A stretch of 64,000 nucleotides of DNA from Druceiella hillmani (lineage: Eukaryota > Arthropoda > Insecta > Lepidoptera > Hepialidae): contig JAYKKI010000077.1 of the NCBI GenBank assembly GCA_039881145.1, positions 3,728,501 through 3,792,500 on the forward strand, read 5' to 3'. Below are positions 24,615-35,614 of this stretch, in pieces (position 1 is the first letter of the stretch; each line of letters starts with the position of its first letter). Position numbers and translations under genes: made by a program. The notes under the pieces were generated by a model. It saw nothing but the letters and a program-made list of their open reading frames with translations, was not told where the DNA came from and searched no databases.

Positions 24615-26805
24615 AAAATTTCTGCTAGGTCGAAATTTATTAAATTACAGTTCATTAACAGGTTTGTGTCAGTTAGTAATTTTCAATTTGTTAGTGTAAT
24701 CTTAAAAGTTTGACGGTGTTCTCACTCACAAATGGAAAAAGATATTGATTTCAGATCATGCCACACTGGCTCAATGATACATCCAATATATTATAGGAAT
24801 CATAACTGGAAACAAATGGGGGAAAAGAAGGATAAAACACTTTTTTATGCTTCAATACTTTAGAACTGTGTTATCTATTTGCTATTTATTTTAATGATAT
24901 TGGATACTTTTTATATTTTATACGAGGAATGAAATTTAAAAAAATGTTCACATAACTTTATGAAAACTGGATTATTAATAATGCATAAAGTGGAAACTTA
25001 TAAAATCAAAGGAAAATTCTTTATAAGCCCCACGTATTCTATTCCTATTTTCAACTATCCTAACAAATATTGCTAATGTGATTCAATAGTAAATTAAAAA
25101 TCAAATACATAGTAAAGAAAATAACAGTTGTAAATGAATACATACATTATTGCGTAAATAGTTATTTATTGTGGCAACACATGCCTAGAAATCTTGGTAC
25201 AAAGATGGTAGTATTACTCGCTAGAACCATAAGATACGCAAAATATGTGTTATTAGGTTGTAATAACAATGATTTGAGAAATCTGCTGTAAACACACCAA
25301 AAAATATATATTGGTGGTTCTATGTTAAGAGGTCATTTGCTGTTAGGACAGACGACCTTGACATAAATATTTTAAATTTAATCTTATAACAGCATTTTAT
25401 TACTCAATCAGGTACTTTGTGCACGTCTGTAAGATGGCCATTTAAAAAATCCATTTTTTCATGTTTTAGAAGAGACCAAGAAAGATACTTCATACAGAAG
25501 AGAAACAAGAAGGGCAGGATAGGATACAATATGAACAGGGGAGGGATATTAGTTTAGTTGAGGGGTATTAGTTTGTTAAAGAAACACATTACTTTTTTAA
25601 GAATCAACTATAAGTAGAATTATTACTATTAAATCAGATTTTATATTTAAACACTTTTTATAAATTTTGGAAACAATACTTAATTAAATGAAAATTGCAG
25701 CATTTATTGGCAAATTTTCATTTTTTTGTATTAAATTAAATATGGTAATAATATCTTACGAAAATGAAACGAAACTTTATAAGTACTAAACTTTTTAAAA
25801 CAAAATCAATGGAACAATTAAAAAAGATGAAAATGCTCTTGGACATTAATGCTTTTATCGAAAGCAAAAAACTTTTCATTTCTTTTTTGTTTAGAGCTGG
25901 TAGTTCTTCTGTAATCTGGCTTCATGTGATGAAACAATTCTCATTGTCATCAATTTTAAAAATTTTTTTAGTGTTATCACACATTTTACAGAATATAACC
26001 TGAACTTCCCTATCTTCTTCAACACTTGTACATATGGCAACATAATAGTATTCTTTTTTCTGTGTAAAAGTTTAACTAGCACAAAATTGCTATTTGTCAA
26101 TATTTTTTATTTTAAGGGGCGACTCTTCATCTTGCTGGTTTGTCTTAATACAAAAGAATTGCTCAGAGGGCTGTGGAAATTTTTGAGACTGTATCGTGTC
26201 TTTCTGAGATATCAGTAACACTAGTGGTTCATCATAAGAATCAGATTTTGACCCATATACACCCTCAACATAGAGACGAAGTTTCGAATTAATAGATAAA
26301 TAACCCAAATAACTGATCACTAAATGATTTCAAACATGAAGATCGCAGAAGTAGCTTAAATTCTTCATTGTTAAACGGTGGAAGGAAATACACGTCCTCT
26401 AACTGGATGAACCTTTAAAGTACCTATAAAAGTTTTTGTGTTTTCGATGATCTGATTTATGCTTCGTCATCTGAGATATCTGTGTCATGAATGGTCAAAA
26501 CTTTTACGTTGGTACAACTTTTCTGGAGGGTGTGTATGAAATCTTCCAATGATGAAATATCAGTATTTTACAACTATTTTACTATTTGCAACTAGCCTAT
26601 CTGCAGTTCCCTTGCTTGTTGCACCCACTCCATCGAAAGCTCTTTTGACTCGACTGGCTTTGTGGTAATACAAGAAATAAACAAAATTAGGGAACAGTTT
26701 TTATAACCTTGTTCCCAACACGTGAAACTTAATTTTATTACGGTACTTAGTGGCCGGTTCATCACTGAGGAAATGTAGATTGACAATTTCAATAGGCAAT
26801 AATAT
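24615..26805. other. non-coding stretch with unassigned short open frames
   Basis: The minus-strand open frames between 25890 and 26330 sit on consecutive segments and could be decayed transposon coding sequence (K-E-Y-Y-Y-V-A-like runs in shifted frame). I recognise no family and see no intact gene. Confidence 0.35.
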
Positions 26806-26809
26806 TCTG

Positions 26810-27170
26810 GCCATTTTTGCTAATTTTCTACGCAACTGGCAACATTCAGTAAAATTGCAATAACTTTAGTTTTACATATTTTTTTTCAATGAAACTTTTT
26901 GTGATTTACTATAAAATGTATACTGAATTATTTTTCTTAAATTTCAAGCATATAAATACTGGAAAACTCACTGGAAATAGAAATAAAAGCGTGGGTCATT
27001 TTTGTTAATTTTTTTGGCAAATGGCAACGTTCAGTATAAGTACGATAACTTTAGTTTTACGCATTTTTTTCAATGAAACTTTTTGTTATTTACTATAAAA
27101 TGTATACTGAATTATTTTTCTTAAATTTTAAAAAGACAATTATTGGAAATTGCAATAAAAGTAATAAAGT
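26810..27170. repeat. tandem duplication of a ~185-bp unit
   Basis: Unit 1 starts about 26810 and unit 2 about 26995. Shared blocks include taactttagttttac, caatgaaactttttgt, tttactataaaatgtata and ctgaattatttttcttaa. The second unit carries scattered substitutions and a short terminal deletion. Confidence 0.9.
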
Positions 27171-27489
27171 ATGTAAAAATTTTGATTGAAAATATTTTGG
27201 AAAAGTACAATATGTAAAAAACAATTTATAAATGTGTAAAAACCAATAAGTTCCTTTTTGGTTTGTACACATTTAGAAATTTATCAGGAAAATAATTAAT
27301 TGTAGGCACGACTTTCACTAATCTTCACCACCGATTCCATCTCCACCGATTCTTTCCCGATTCAAATTTGTCGAAATCGATCCCATGATTTTTAAAAAAA
27401 ATGACATTTTCTAGCACGGGTCTGTTGACCAATAATCATTTCGCTTTCCTATGCGAACTTGTCCCATTAAAATTATTAGAAATTATTAG

Positions 27490-27735
27490 ACTACTGTAAT
27501 ACTCGCCATTTGATAGTTTGAAAACGTTCAATATTTTGATAGCGATATCTGTTTGATTCATCAACTAAATATTGAAAGATATCATCTTTTATAAATGATT
27601 CAACCGCATCAATCGAGAAATTCTGGAGCAACATTCGAAGTAACTCCAGGACAACCCATAAAATCTTCAAGAACTGGAGGTTCATCAGTCAAGGAACATT
27701 CGTCTTCACTTTCATTAGAACTTGGAAGATATAGT
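27490..27735 (-). pseudogene. piggyBac-type transposase N-terminal fragment
   Basis: Read on the minus strand, an acidic stretch (ESEDECSLTDEPPVLEDF) runs into GCPGVTS. After a one-frame shift it continues as DAVESFIKDDIFQYLVDES then NRY. This matches the opening of piggyBac transposase domains: an acidic linker, then F-x-G-x-P-G-V, then F-x-x-x-F-F-x-D-E-x-x-x-x-I-V-x-E-T-N-x-Y. The catalytic core is absent. It abuts a mariner fragment about 230 bp downstream on the opposite strand. Family assignment comes from the motif order; element ends were not found. Confidence 0.65.
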
Positions 27736-27959
27736 TCTACAAGTAAAATTTGTAATGATCCTCGATATTACTATCACATGAAAGATCCGATAAACGATCA
27801 ACATACAATTCTTCATCACTTCGGCGTCAAATTGGCTCATGTCTCTTGAAATAATGTCACTTTGATCAAAATTACAAAAATTTTGTGGAGTGTGTGCACC
27901 CTTTCCGATTGTTAAAATCGCACTGAATGCGTGGCGAAGCAGATAATTGTGTGAAATGT

Positions 27960-28818
27960 CACACAATTGATGAAGTGAAGAAAATAGTATTGGCCAATCG
28001 TCAAATCACCGTTAAAGAAGTTGCTGAAGACCTAAACATATGAATTGGCTCGTGCCATTCGATTTTAACGAATGATTTGGGCATGAGATGGGTTGCCGCG
28101 AAATTCGTACCAAAATTGCTCAAATTCGATGAAAAGCAGCATCGCATTAACATTGCTAATGAGCTGTTGGACTCTGTCCGCGACGACCGGAATTTGCTCC
28201 GGTGGATCAAAACTGGTGACAAATCATGGGTTTATGGTTATGACATGGAAACCAAAGCTAAGTAAAGCCAAGTCCGAAAAAAGCACACCAAGTTCGGTCG
28301 AATATGAAGGTTTTGTTTACAGTTTTCTTTGATTGCAGGGGCGTGGTGCATCATGAGTTCTTGCCACAGACTAGAACGGTTAATAAGGAATATTATCTAC
28401 AAGTTATGCGCAATTTGCGCGAAGCATTCCGCTAGAAACGCCAGGATATGTGGAAAAAAAAAATAGGCTTTTGCACCATGATAACGCCCCTGCTCACACA
28501 TTGTTGCTTGTGCGTGAATTTTTGGCCAAAAATAATACACATGATGCCGCCAGCCACCGTATTCCCCCGACCTGCACCTGTGATTTTTTCTTGTACCTGA
28601 AACTGAAGAGGCCTATGATAGGACGACGCTACGCCACAATTGAAGAGATAAAGACAGCATCAAAGGCAAAAATGCTTCAAGGATTGGAAAAACCATTGGC
28701 ACAAGTGTATAATATCTGATGGGGATTACTTTGAAGGGGACAAAATAGATATTCATGAATATAATAAATAATTTTTGAAAAAACACAAAATTCCCGATAC
28801 TTTTTGATCGGACCTCGT
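27960..28818 (+). pseudogene. mariner transposase pseudogene (5'-truncated)
   Basis: The reading starts in the helix-turn-helix region (VKKIVLANRQITVKEVAEDL), passes a stop, then GSCHSILTNDLGM, KFVPKLLKFDEKQHR and TGDKSWVYGYD (first catalytic Asp; the usual GDESW is GDKSW). After a frameshift, further blocks follow: VVHHEFLP, NKEYYLQVMRNLREA, LLHHDNAPAHT (second Asp) and CDFFLYLKLKRPM (third Asp). The tail reads IISDGDYFEGDK in yet another frame. The right end, ctttttgatcggacctcgta, resembles a mariner inverted repeat ending next to TA at about 28818. The left repeat and N-terminus are missing. Multiple stops and frameshifts make it non-functional. Confidence 0.9.
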
Positions 28819-28819
28819 A

Positions 28820-29440
28820 TATATATTAGTGTTATTGTCTCCCACACACGCGGAACATATATTTTTTCCACCACTTAGTGTAAATATGCCTATTTAATAT
28901 ATTTTTACTCTTAATTATACTCTTTAATATTTTTCCGAAAGTCTAGTCATTGCTAAGTATAGGCAAAGAAATTGTTAATGATCAAAATGAAATGGAAACC
29001 TTATTTGTTTATATTTAAAAATATTTGTCACGACTACAGATATAAAAATTTGTCACGACTACAGATATTAAATTTGACTAGAGTTTGGTTCGCAAACTAA
29101 GCTCTAAAATTATTTGACAAAATTTATTTAAATTATAAAATTATTTGAATTTATTAACAATCACCGACTATATAATTATTAAACAAAAAAGCAATTAATT
29201 CGCATTTTATTTTAATTGCTTTTTAATAATTAATTATTTATGGTGAATATGTTTACTAATTAATTCAATATTGTGTCTTTTAATTGAATATAGTAAATGG
29301 CCGAATTTTGTAACATAAAAACCTCTATAATAAACTTTTTTGTAATTGAATTTTCGTGTATTTCAAATATTCTGATATAGTTTAATTTGTAATTAATTCG
29401 TTAAACTATAAAAATGTGTTATGATTTGATTTTGCAACGA
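28820..29440. other. non-coding stretch
   Basis: Very AT-rich. A duplicated ttgtcacgactacagatat (about 29026-29066) is the only local repeat seen. Confidence 0.5.
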
Positions 29441-29442
29441 AA

Positions 29443-29487
29443 AATATATATATATATATGTATATACATACACACACATATATATAT

Positions 29488-29555
<68 letters not shown>
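29443..29555. repeat. (TA)n microsatellite with CA/TATG interruptions
   Basis: Long alternating TA tracts with atacatacacacacat and tgtatatgtatat blocks. The long open frames across it on both strands are artefacts. Confidence 0.95.
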
Positions 29556-29559
29556 TCTT

Positions 29560-29950
29560 CCACCAGAAAGTTCACCAGTTCCGGTGGTGAGGGGAATATT
29601 GAAAGTATCTGATTTTCCCCTTCCAAGTTTATTGAACTTGTGAGAATTTCTTTGTAGTGTAAAAACATGTTAAGATGTACGAAGGGCCGTGAGCTAGTGT
29701 CAACGCGAACACATGCATTATTGGACCCAGACAAATATATACAATTAATTCCATGATTTCTTTTGAACAATAAATACAGTGAAAAACTGTCGTGAATTGC
29801 GTAAACATAATAATGAACTCGCCCGCTCCACGCCTTCACAATAATTGTGCGTGTTAAAAAGTGGACTCGCCCAAGTTTAAGTTCCATGTCATTTTTAATT
29901 TCGTCGATTATAGAGAGTTAGTGTTGAAAAAACATTACTACGCTTCTATT
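29560..29950 (+). other. possible decayed 5' LTR/leader of the copia remnant
   Basis: Lies directly upstream of gag-like sequence and contains aacaataaatacagtg at about 29767-29782, a possible polyadenylation signal, within sequence less AT-rich than its surroundings. No matching 3' LTR or convincing primer-binding site was found. Confidence 0.25.
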
Positions 29951-31764
29951 AAAATTGACCCATTAACTGCAGATAACTATGATACGTGAAAGATTCACAT
30001 GAGAGCTATTTTAAAGAAAAATATTTGGGGGATTTCATATCGGGTACTATGCCGAAACTGGCTCGTACCGATAATATGCAGATTTGGTGAAAATGGACGG
30101 GAAGGCAGAATCGCATATATTGTTGGCTGTCAGTCCTAGTGAGCTCGCAGCATTAGACGGTTTGGACACCTCGAAACAGATATGGGATAAGTTGAAATCA
30201 AGGTATGAATCAAGTCAACTTGCGCGTAAAGCCTCATTATTGAAGAAACTCGTACTAACGCGCATGAAGGAAGAAGATGATCTCCGAAAGCATATTGCAG
30301 ATTTTTTTGATGCAGTTAAGAAACTCAAAGAATCGGTTTGGTGGTGATTGACGAATTATTGGTAATTTTACTATTGTATAACCTATCAAATTCATTTACT
30401 ATGTTTCGCAATGGAATGTACTGCAATGGAATCGTGATGATCTACCGTCTACAAAGATACTGAAGGTAAAGATTGAAGATTACGAAGGGAGAAAGGTCAA
30501 AGTAACTGATCAGGGAGCTATGTTGGTCAAATGCACGAACAAAGCGCATCAGAAAAATATTATGCACGATCACGCTTTATCTAACAACAAGAGCCAAGTA
30601 GAATGCTATCGTTGTGGTCGTCGAGGACATATTGCAAGAGAATGTAAAACTAAAATTCTAACAAGACTAAGCAAAGCGCAAAGCAAGTAGAACGCTCTAG
30701 TTCTGAACGGCAAGGATATACAACAATGTTTACCATGACCGAAAAGTCTCGTACCGGTGTATCGACAGTGGATGCACAGAACATATGTGCAATAATGATA
30801 AGCACATGATACAAGGATTTATGCGACTGGAAAATGAATTAAATTTGGCAAACAACGGTTGATAGAGGTTGTGAAAAACGCTAAGTAGACATTCAAAAGG
30901 TGTTCTATGTGCCAGATTTACGAACAAACCTTTTATCAGTATCAAAAATGACTGATCATGGATTTGAGGTTCATTTTAGAAAGAATGACGCCGTAGTTAT
31001 TGATGAGAACAAAAAAGTTCATATAAGGGCAGACCGTGTAGGTAATTTGTATCTTGTAAGATTGGGTCAGCAGTACTCCAATATTGTTGCAGTGATGAAG
31101 AACCCTAGTGACATGTGGCATGAGCGCTTGGGACAAATTGATGAACGTGATCTCAAAGCTATGGCTAATAATAACCTAGTATATGGTCTAACCTAGTATA
31201 TAGTGAAAAATTGACAGTGTGAGATATGTATAAGTCAAAAATTTACATGTAAACTGATTCCTAAATGTAGTGAAGATTGCACTAATGATTTATTAGAGAT
31301 AGTACACACAGATGTGGGTGGCCTCATGAGACACCAGTCATTTGGCAAGAAAAAATATTTTGTCACTTTTATCGACAATAAATCTCGCTGGTGTGAAGTT
31401 TATTTTATCACTAACAAAAGTGACGATTTTAAAGTATTTAAAAAATACAAAGTATATGTGGAGAAGTACACAGCAAAGAAGATAAAGAATTTTCAATCAG
31501 ATAACGGAAGAGAGTATGTAAATAAAGAATTTGACGATTTCTTGAAGAAAGAAGGAATTACACGAAGATTAACTGTACCGTACACACCCCAGCAGAATGG
31601 TGTTTCCGAAAAAAAAAATGGAACGCTGATTCAGATGGCACGATGCACGATGCGTCAAGCTGGAAGTCCTTCATCTTTTTGGGCCAAAGCTGTAAATACT
31701 GCTAATTTTATAAGAAACCGATGTCCTGCTATTGCATTGAAAGGTGAAATACCTTACTCTATAT

Positions 31765-32191
31765 CAGGAGTTCCCAACCAGGGGGGGGCGCGCCTCCCAA
31801 GGGGGGCATAGAGAGATGTCAAGGGGGGCGGAAAGCGTTTGCATTTTAGAAAGAAATAACAAAAAATATACAAACAACATTAACAAATAACATTACAATG
31901 TAATGTTTAATTAACATGCATAAAATTAATGAAATTAAATATAATATTCACTATTATTACCACAAACTTGCAAAAAATTTGACGTTTTGGTGTACATTTT
32001 TTGTTGAGAAATCAATTTGAGTGTGTAAAATTATTGTCTCACTGTTAAAAGGTAAGTTTGTGTATTTACAAACTTCAGTTACCATTTTTATTTAACTTAC
32101 TAAATCAAAGGGGGGACATGCAAAAGTAAATAAAAAAAAAGTAAATTTATAGTCCGGGAAGACTCAACAAAAAAAAGGTTGGGAAACCCTG
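31765..32191. mobile_element. 427-bp non-autonomous hAT element nested in copia integrase
   Basis: The terminal inverted repeats are CAGGAGTTCCCAACC at the left and the complement of CAGGGTTTCCCAACC at the right (13 of 15 match). The flanking octamers ctctatat at 31757-31764 and 32192-32199 are identical, the 8-bp target duplication of hAT elements. The copia reading frame stops matching at the left boundary and resumes at the right one, confirming both ends independently. The G-rich left interior and the block gggaagactcaacaaaaaa near the right end relate it to the element at 22765-23516. Confidence 0.96.
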
Positions 32192-32397
32192 CTCTATATG
32201 GAAAGGGAAGAAGCATACAGTAATTTATATGAATGTATTTGGAGCAAAACTTTACTACAAAGAGAAGGGGACACAGAAAGGTAAATTCGACTCCTATTCG
32301 GAAGTTGGAATCTTCATGGGATATGACAAATAATCTAAAGCTTACTGAATTTACAACTCTAAAACTAAGAGAATTGTTATAACATGAGACGTTAAGT

Positions 32398-32398
32398 T

Positions 32399-32457
<59 letters not shown>

Positions 32458-32458
32458 A
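32398..32458. repeat. (TA)n microsatellite
   Basis: About 60 bases of alternating TA inside the copia remnant, interrupted once by TAAATA. Confidence 0.95.
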
Positions 32459-32644
32459 GATATTTTAAAGCTTTTTCAGTGTGAAGAGATAATAAGAGGA
32501 GTATAGGAGAGGATTTGCCCTCTCCTAAACTTCTTATATATTGGGAGTATACTGTCAACCACCCTGACAATGAGCAAACAGACAGTCTTAGTAAAACAAG
32601 AAGCCACACAAACAGATTATTAGAACTGTATCAAGCAAATTGTT

Positions 32645-35590
32645 TGTTAGAATTTTGCCATAATTAAACTATTCTTTTAAATTAATTTCTGTAGAAATTA
32701 ATGTAGTTAAGAGGTACAAGCGGGAAAGGTATTGCATAAAGTAGGAATGTGTTGCTTGGCCTCGTTATTATATTAGTGTTCTCTGGTAAGGTGGTATAAT
32801 TTTTTCAATCATAACCAGAAAGTATTGACTGTTGCAGTAATAGGTATGTTAAAAAAAAAAATATATGAGTACATATGAGTGGAAATTGCATCGCCTAAGC
32901 GTTCTTGGAGTTTACACCTTAAGAATCGATTTTCATATATAGCGTCCGGTATGAAGTTTTATGAGGAGAAGTTTAGAGCATACGAAGTTCAGAGAATTAA
33001 AGAAAGTATAATCGTTAAGTTCTCATGGTACGAAGTTCAGAGCGTTTTGTATGTTGACAAAACTTTTTTTTCAAATACTTTTTAAAATTCATTTCCTCAA
33101 ATTTTTAAAAAATTGTCTATTTTGAATAACTATAAAACTCCAACAAATGAGAAAAGTTTAAAAAAAGAGGTTAAATAAATTTTACATAATAAGTATCAAA
33201 TACAACAAGCAAGCAACTAGCGTGTAAACATGATACTGTGTTGTTGCCGGTGGTAAGCTGATGATGTTGTCGAGAAACCACAATAGATGGCATAATGTTT
33301 AACTATGTTTGTTTTCTAAATGATATGAAATGAGTTTTTATTTTTGTACAATATATTTGTAATATTAAAAAACTATTTCATCTAAGGTTGTATCTTATTC
33401 ATTAGTAAAATTGTTTGCTTTACAAATATCATAACTATTATTTCTTTTGGCAGTAGGTATATAACCTCGTACAGATCCTTGGTACATATATTTTTACTTT
33501 GATTTATCTTCTTTTTAATAATCTACATTTTGATACTTCTTCCGTATACTGTATAATCTTTTCTAACGAAAAAGATTAAAAAAATTAAAGTTGAAAGTAA
33601 TTAAAAATATTTTATTTAGGTCTAGATTATTTACTAATTGCTCGAATTTAAATTATTATAAGTGATGTGATACGACGAAACCATAACTTGGCGTAATCGC
33701 GATAACGGACTATAACACACTTATTGGCATTTTCTTATGACGGAATGTGACACACATAGTTTACTATCGTATGCTTATATCAAGATGTAATCATTAAATA
33801 TGTGTGTGAATATTTGGTGTCTTCTGTCCTACAAAATTAAACTTCTTAGTCTGTCGTTACTGAATGTTTTTAATTTTATGATATAAATTTGGTCTTTTTC
33901 ATTTGTGTTTTACTTGAAAATAATTATATTGTCAGCATTTTTTAAAGCATTTTTAAATTTGCCATTTACGTTTAATGATATTTATATTTATATACAGCAT
34001 TACCTATTTTATACACTCCAAAACAATTGTACTTACGGAGTAAACTCTAGTTGCTCGTCGAAGCTGGCACGCACAATTTTTTTATAAACATGTTTTTAAA
34101 TTTATGAACAAATTGCGGATGATGAGATTTTTCTTCTAAAAATTAGTCATTTGTGCTTCTAAACAAGTTTATTACTTTCAAACAAACTTGTTTAAAAGTA
34201 TAATGCTAAGCAGATCTATAAACTTTTGACAAGTTTTCTGATTATGTAGTTAACAAGTTGATAATCTTTGCACATGCGAGGCCCTTTGAAATCTTCGTTT
34301 TTATATAAGATAGACAGTAGTTACCAAAGAACTTTTGATCCACAAAAGTTGTATTAAAATATACTATCACAAAATATGAGAAACCAAGGAGACTTTCAGT
34401 CATCACAATGATAAATGTGATGATCCAGTTATGGCAATAGCTTTTGATTATATCATGACCTTGCAGTTGCCTCAAATTCCTGCGAACTTGCGAACAGTTA
34501 ATGCGTTTTGGGTTGTTGGTAGTGGTGGTTGTTGGGTTGAACACAAGACACGATTTTTGACTGCGTGGCGCACTGAAGGGACTCGTTGATCGGGGCTGAT
34601 CTGGTGTTCTGATTGGCTGTAAGAGATTGCTTTCGTAGCAATAAGTCCACAATATGTATCAATTAGATACATTAAAGTACATAAATAAATAAATAAATAA
34701 ACAGATGGCAAAGGTCCGAATGAAGTTCTCAGTGTTCCTCAATGTTCTCAAACTTTCAGTTTCAACCTGTACAAACCAACAACATGCAAAACTTTAAAGC
34801 ATTGTAGAAAAATATTACAAAAAGTCATGTTTGTCCGATGGTTCATATGATGGAATCTCCAAAAAAATATACAAAAAAAATTTTTTCCTGATGTTCAACA
34901 TATAAACCTGCACACTGCATATAAACCTGAAAAATTAAAGAAACAGTTTGAATTTCTATGTCATTATTACAAAAAAAAGTTGTTGGCTGACCAACTCAAA
35001 CCTCCAACTAACCCTGCTTATGTATCAAAAAAGACAGCATTAAAAAGTTAACAATATCGAGAAGTACTACCCTATTAATAAATACTACCCTATGTACTTA
35101 AAAAGTACAAAGACTTTTATAACAATATCCTGGAAGGACCCACTGCTACATTAGACAATGTGGATGAAGTAGGGAAGACTGTGATTGATATAAGGTGTTA
35201 GAAATGAAATTATAAGGAAAATATATACTTTTCCTCTTTTATTATTCAAATCTAGTATGAAAACAATATAAGTAATACGTTGAGTGTAAAAACGACTTGA
35301 GTAAAAAAAAATTAGAAACAACGTGGATGATAGCCAGGTATATTAGTTTTAGTATAAAGTATTCACAAACATTTTAATTAAAACGTAGATTGAATTAAAT
35401 AGTTTTTTGTCTCTCGTGTAAAATTTATTTGATATTACTTGTACTGTTTTAACAATCACCGATTTAAATAGTATTATTAGGTTTATATTTCACTGAATTA
35501 GTCCTGTCATAAATATTGAAGTAGCTTCGTAGAACTTTAAAAGATTATTTTTTGAAAGGTATTCTGTCACTACCTACATATGTATATATT
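32645..35590. other. non-coding stretch upstream of the phosphatase gene
   Basis: No supported gene. It contains an (AAAT)n run at about 34677-34702 and a somewhat GC-richer patch at 34500-34650 with a CCAAT-type sequence on the minus strand (gattggct). The patch could contain an upstream exon or promoter of the gene at 35615, but I cannot demonstrate a transcription start. A possible decayed coding run near 34900-35190 is unrecognised. Confidence 0.4.
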
Positions 35591-35614
35591 TCCAGATGTA
35601 ACCGCTAATGCACA
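35581..35614 (+). promoter_or_regulatory. splice acceptor and 5' leader before the phosphatase start codon
   Basis: The sequence tatatatttccag ends at 35595 and resembles an intron 3' end, suggesting the coding exon begins at 35596 and that an upstream untranslated exon exists. An in-frame TAA at 35606-35608 lies three codons before the ATG, so the ATG at 35615 (context cacaATGG) is the first possible start in this exon. Confidence 0.55.

Larger units (their letters stand above)
29950..32640 (+). pseudogene. Ty1/copia retrotransposon remnant (gag to integrase, RT lost)
   Basis: Domains appear in the order expected for a copia polyprotein, in broken frames. A gag start (LTADNYDTW-like, about 29965) is followed by an open gag segment at 30084-30347 (KQIWDKLKSRYES, then LLKKLVLTRMKE). 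A CCHC knuckle, CYRCGRRGHIARECK, lies at about 30602-30646, and a protease-like C-I-D-S-G near 30758. A pre-integrase segment at 30900-31196 has FYVPDLRTNLLSVSKM, and the integrase core at 31314-31760 has HTDVGG, QSDNGREYVN and NGVSEKKNGT (D, D, E). Integrase C-terminal and linker sequence resume after an inserted hAT element and fade after a (TA)n tract. No reverse transcriptase or RNase H is present. It is a dead host-genome retroelement, described only. Confidence 0.85.

Noticed and set aside
27595..27849. 84-codon plus-strand open frame
   Set aside because: It overlaps the minus-strand piggyBac fragment and has no recognisable domain.
29393..29887. 164-codon minus-strand open frame
   Set aside because: Much of it is translated (TA)n microsatellite (Tyr-Ile runs). 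The same applies to 14500-14691 and 32100-32609.
31957..32199. Start of a separate gene after the G-rich block
   Set aside because: The block is the interior of a hAT element with exact target duplications.
34242..34711. 136- and 79-codon minus-strand open frames
   Set aside because: They partly cover an (AAAT)n run, and no domain or start context supports them.
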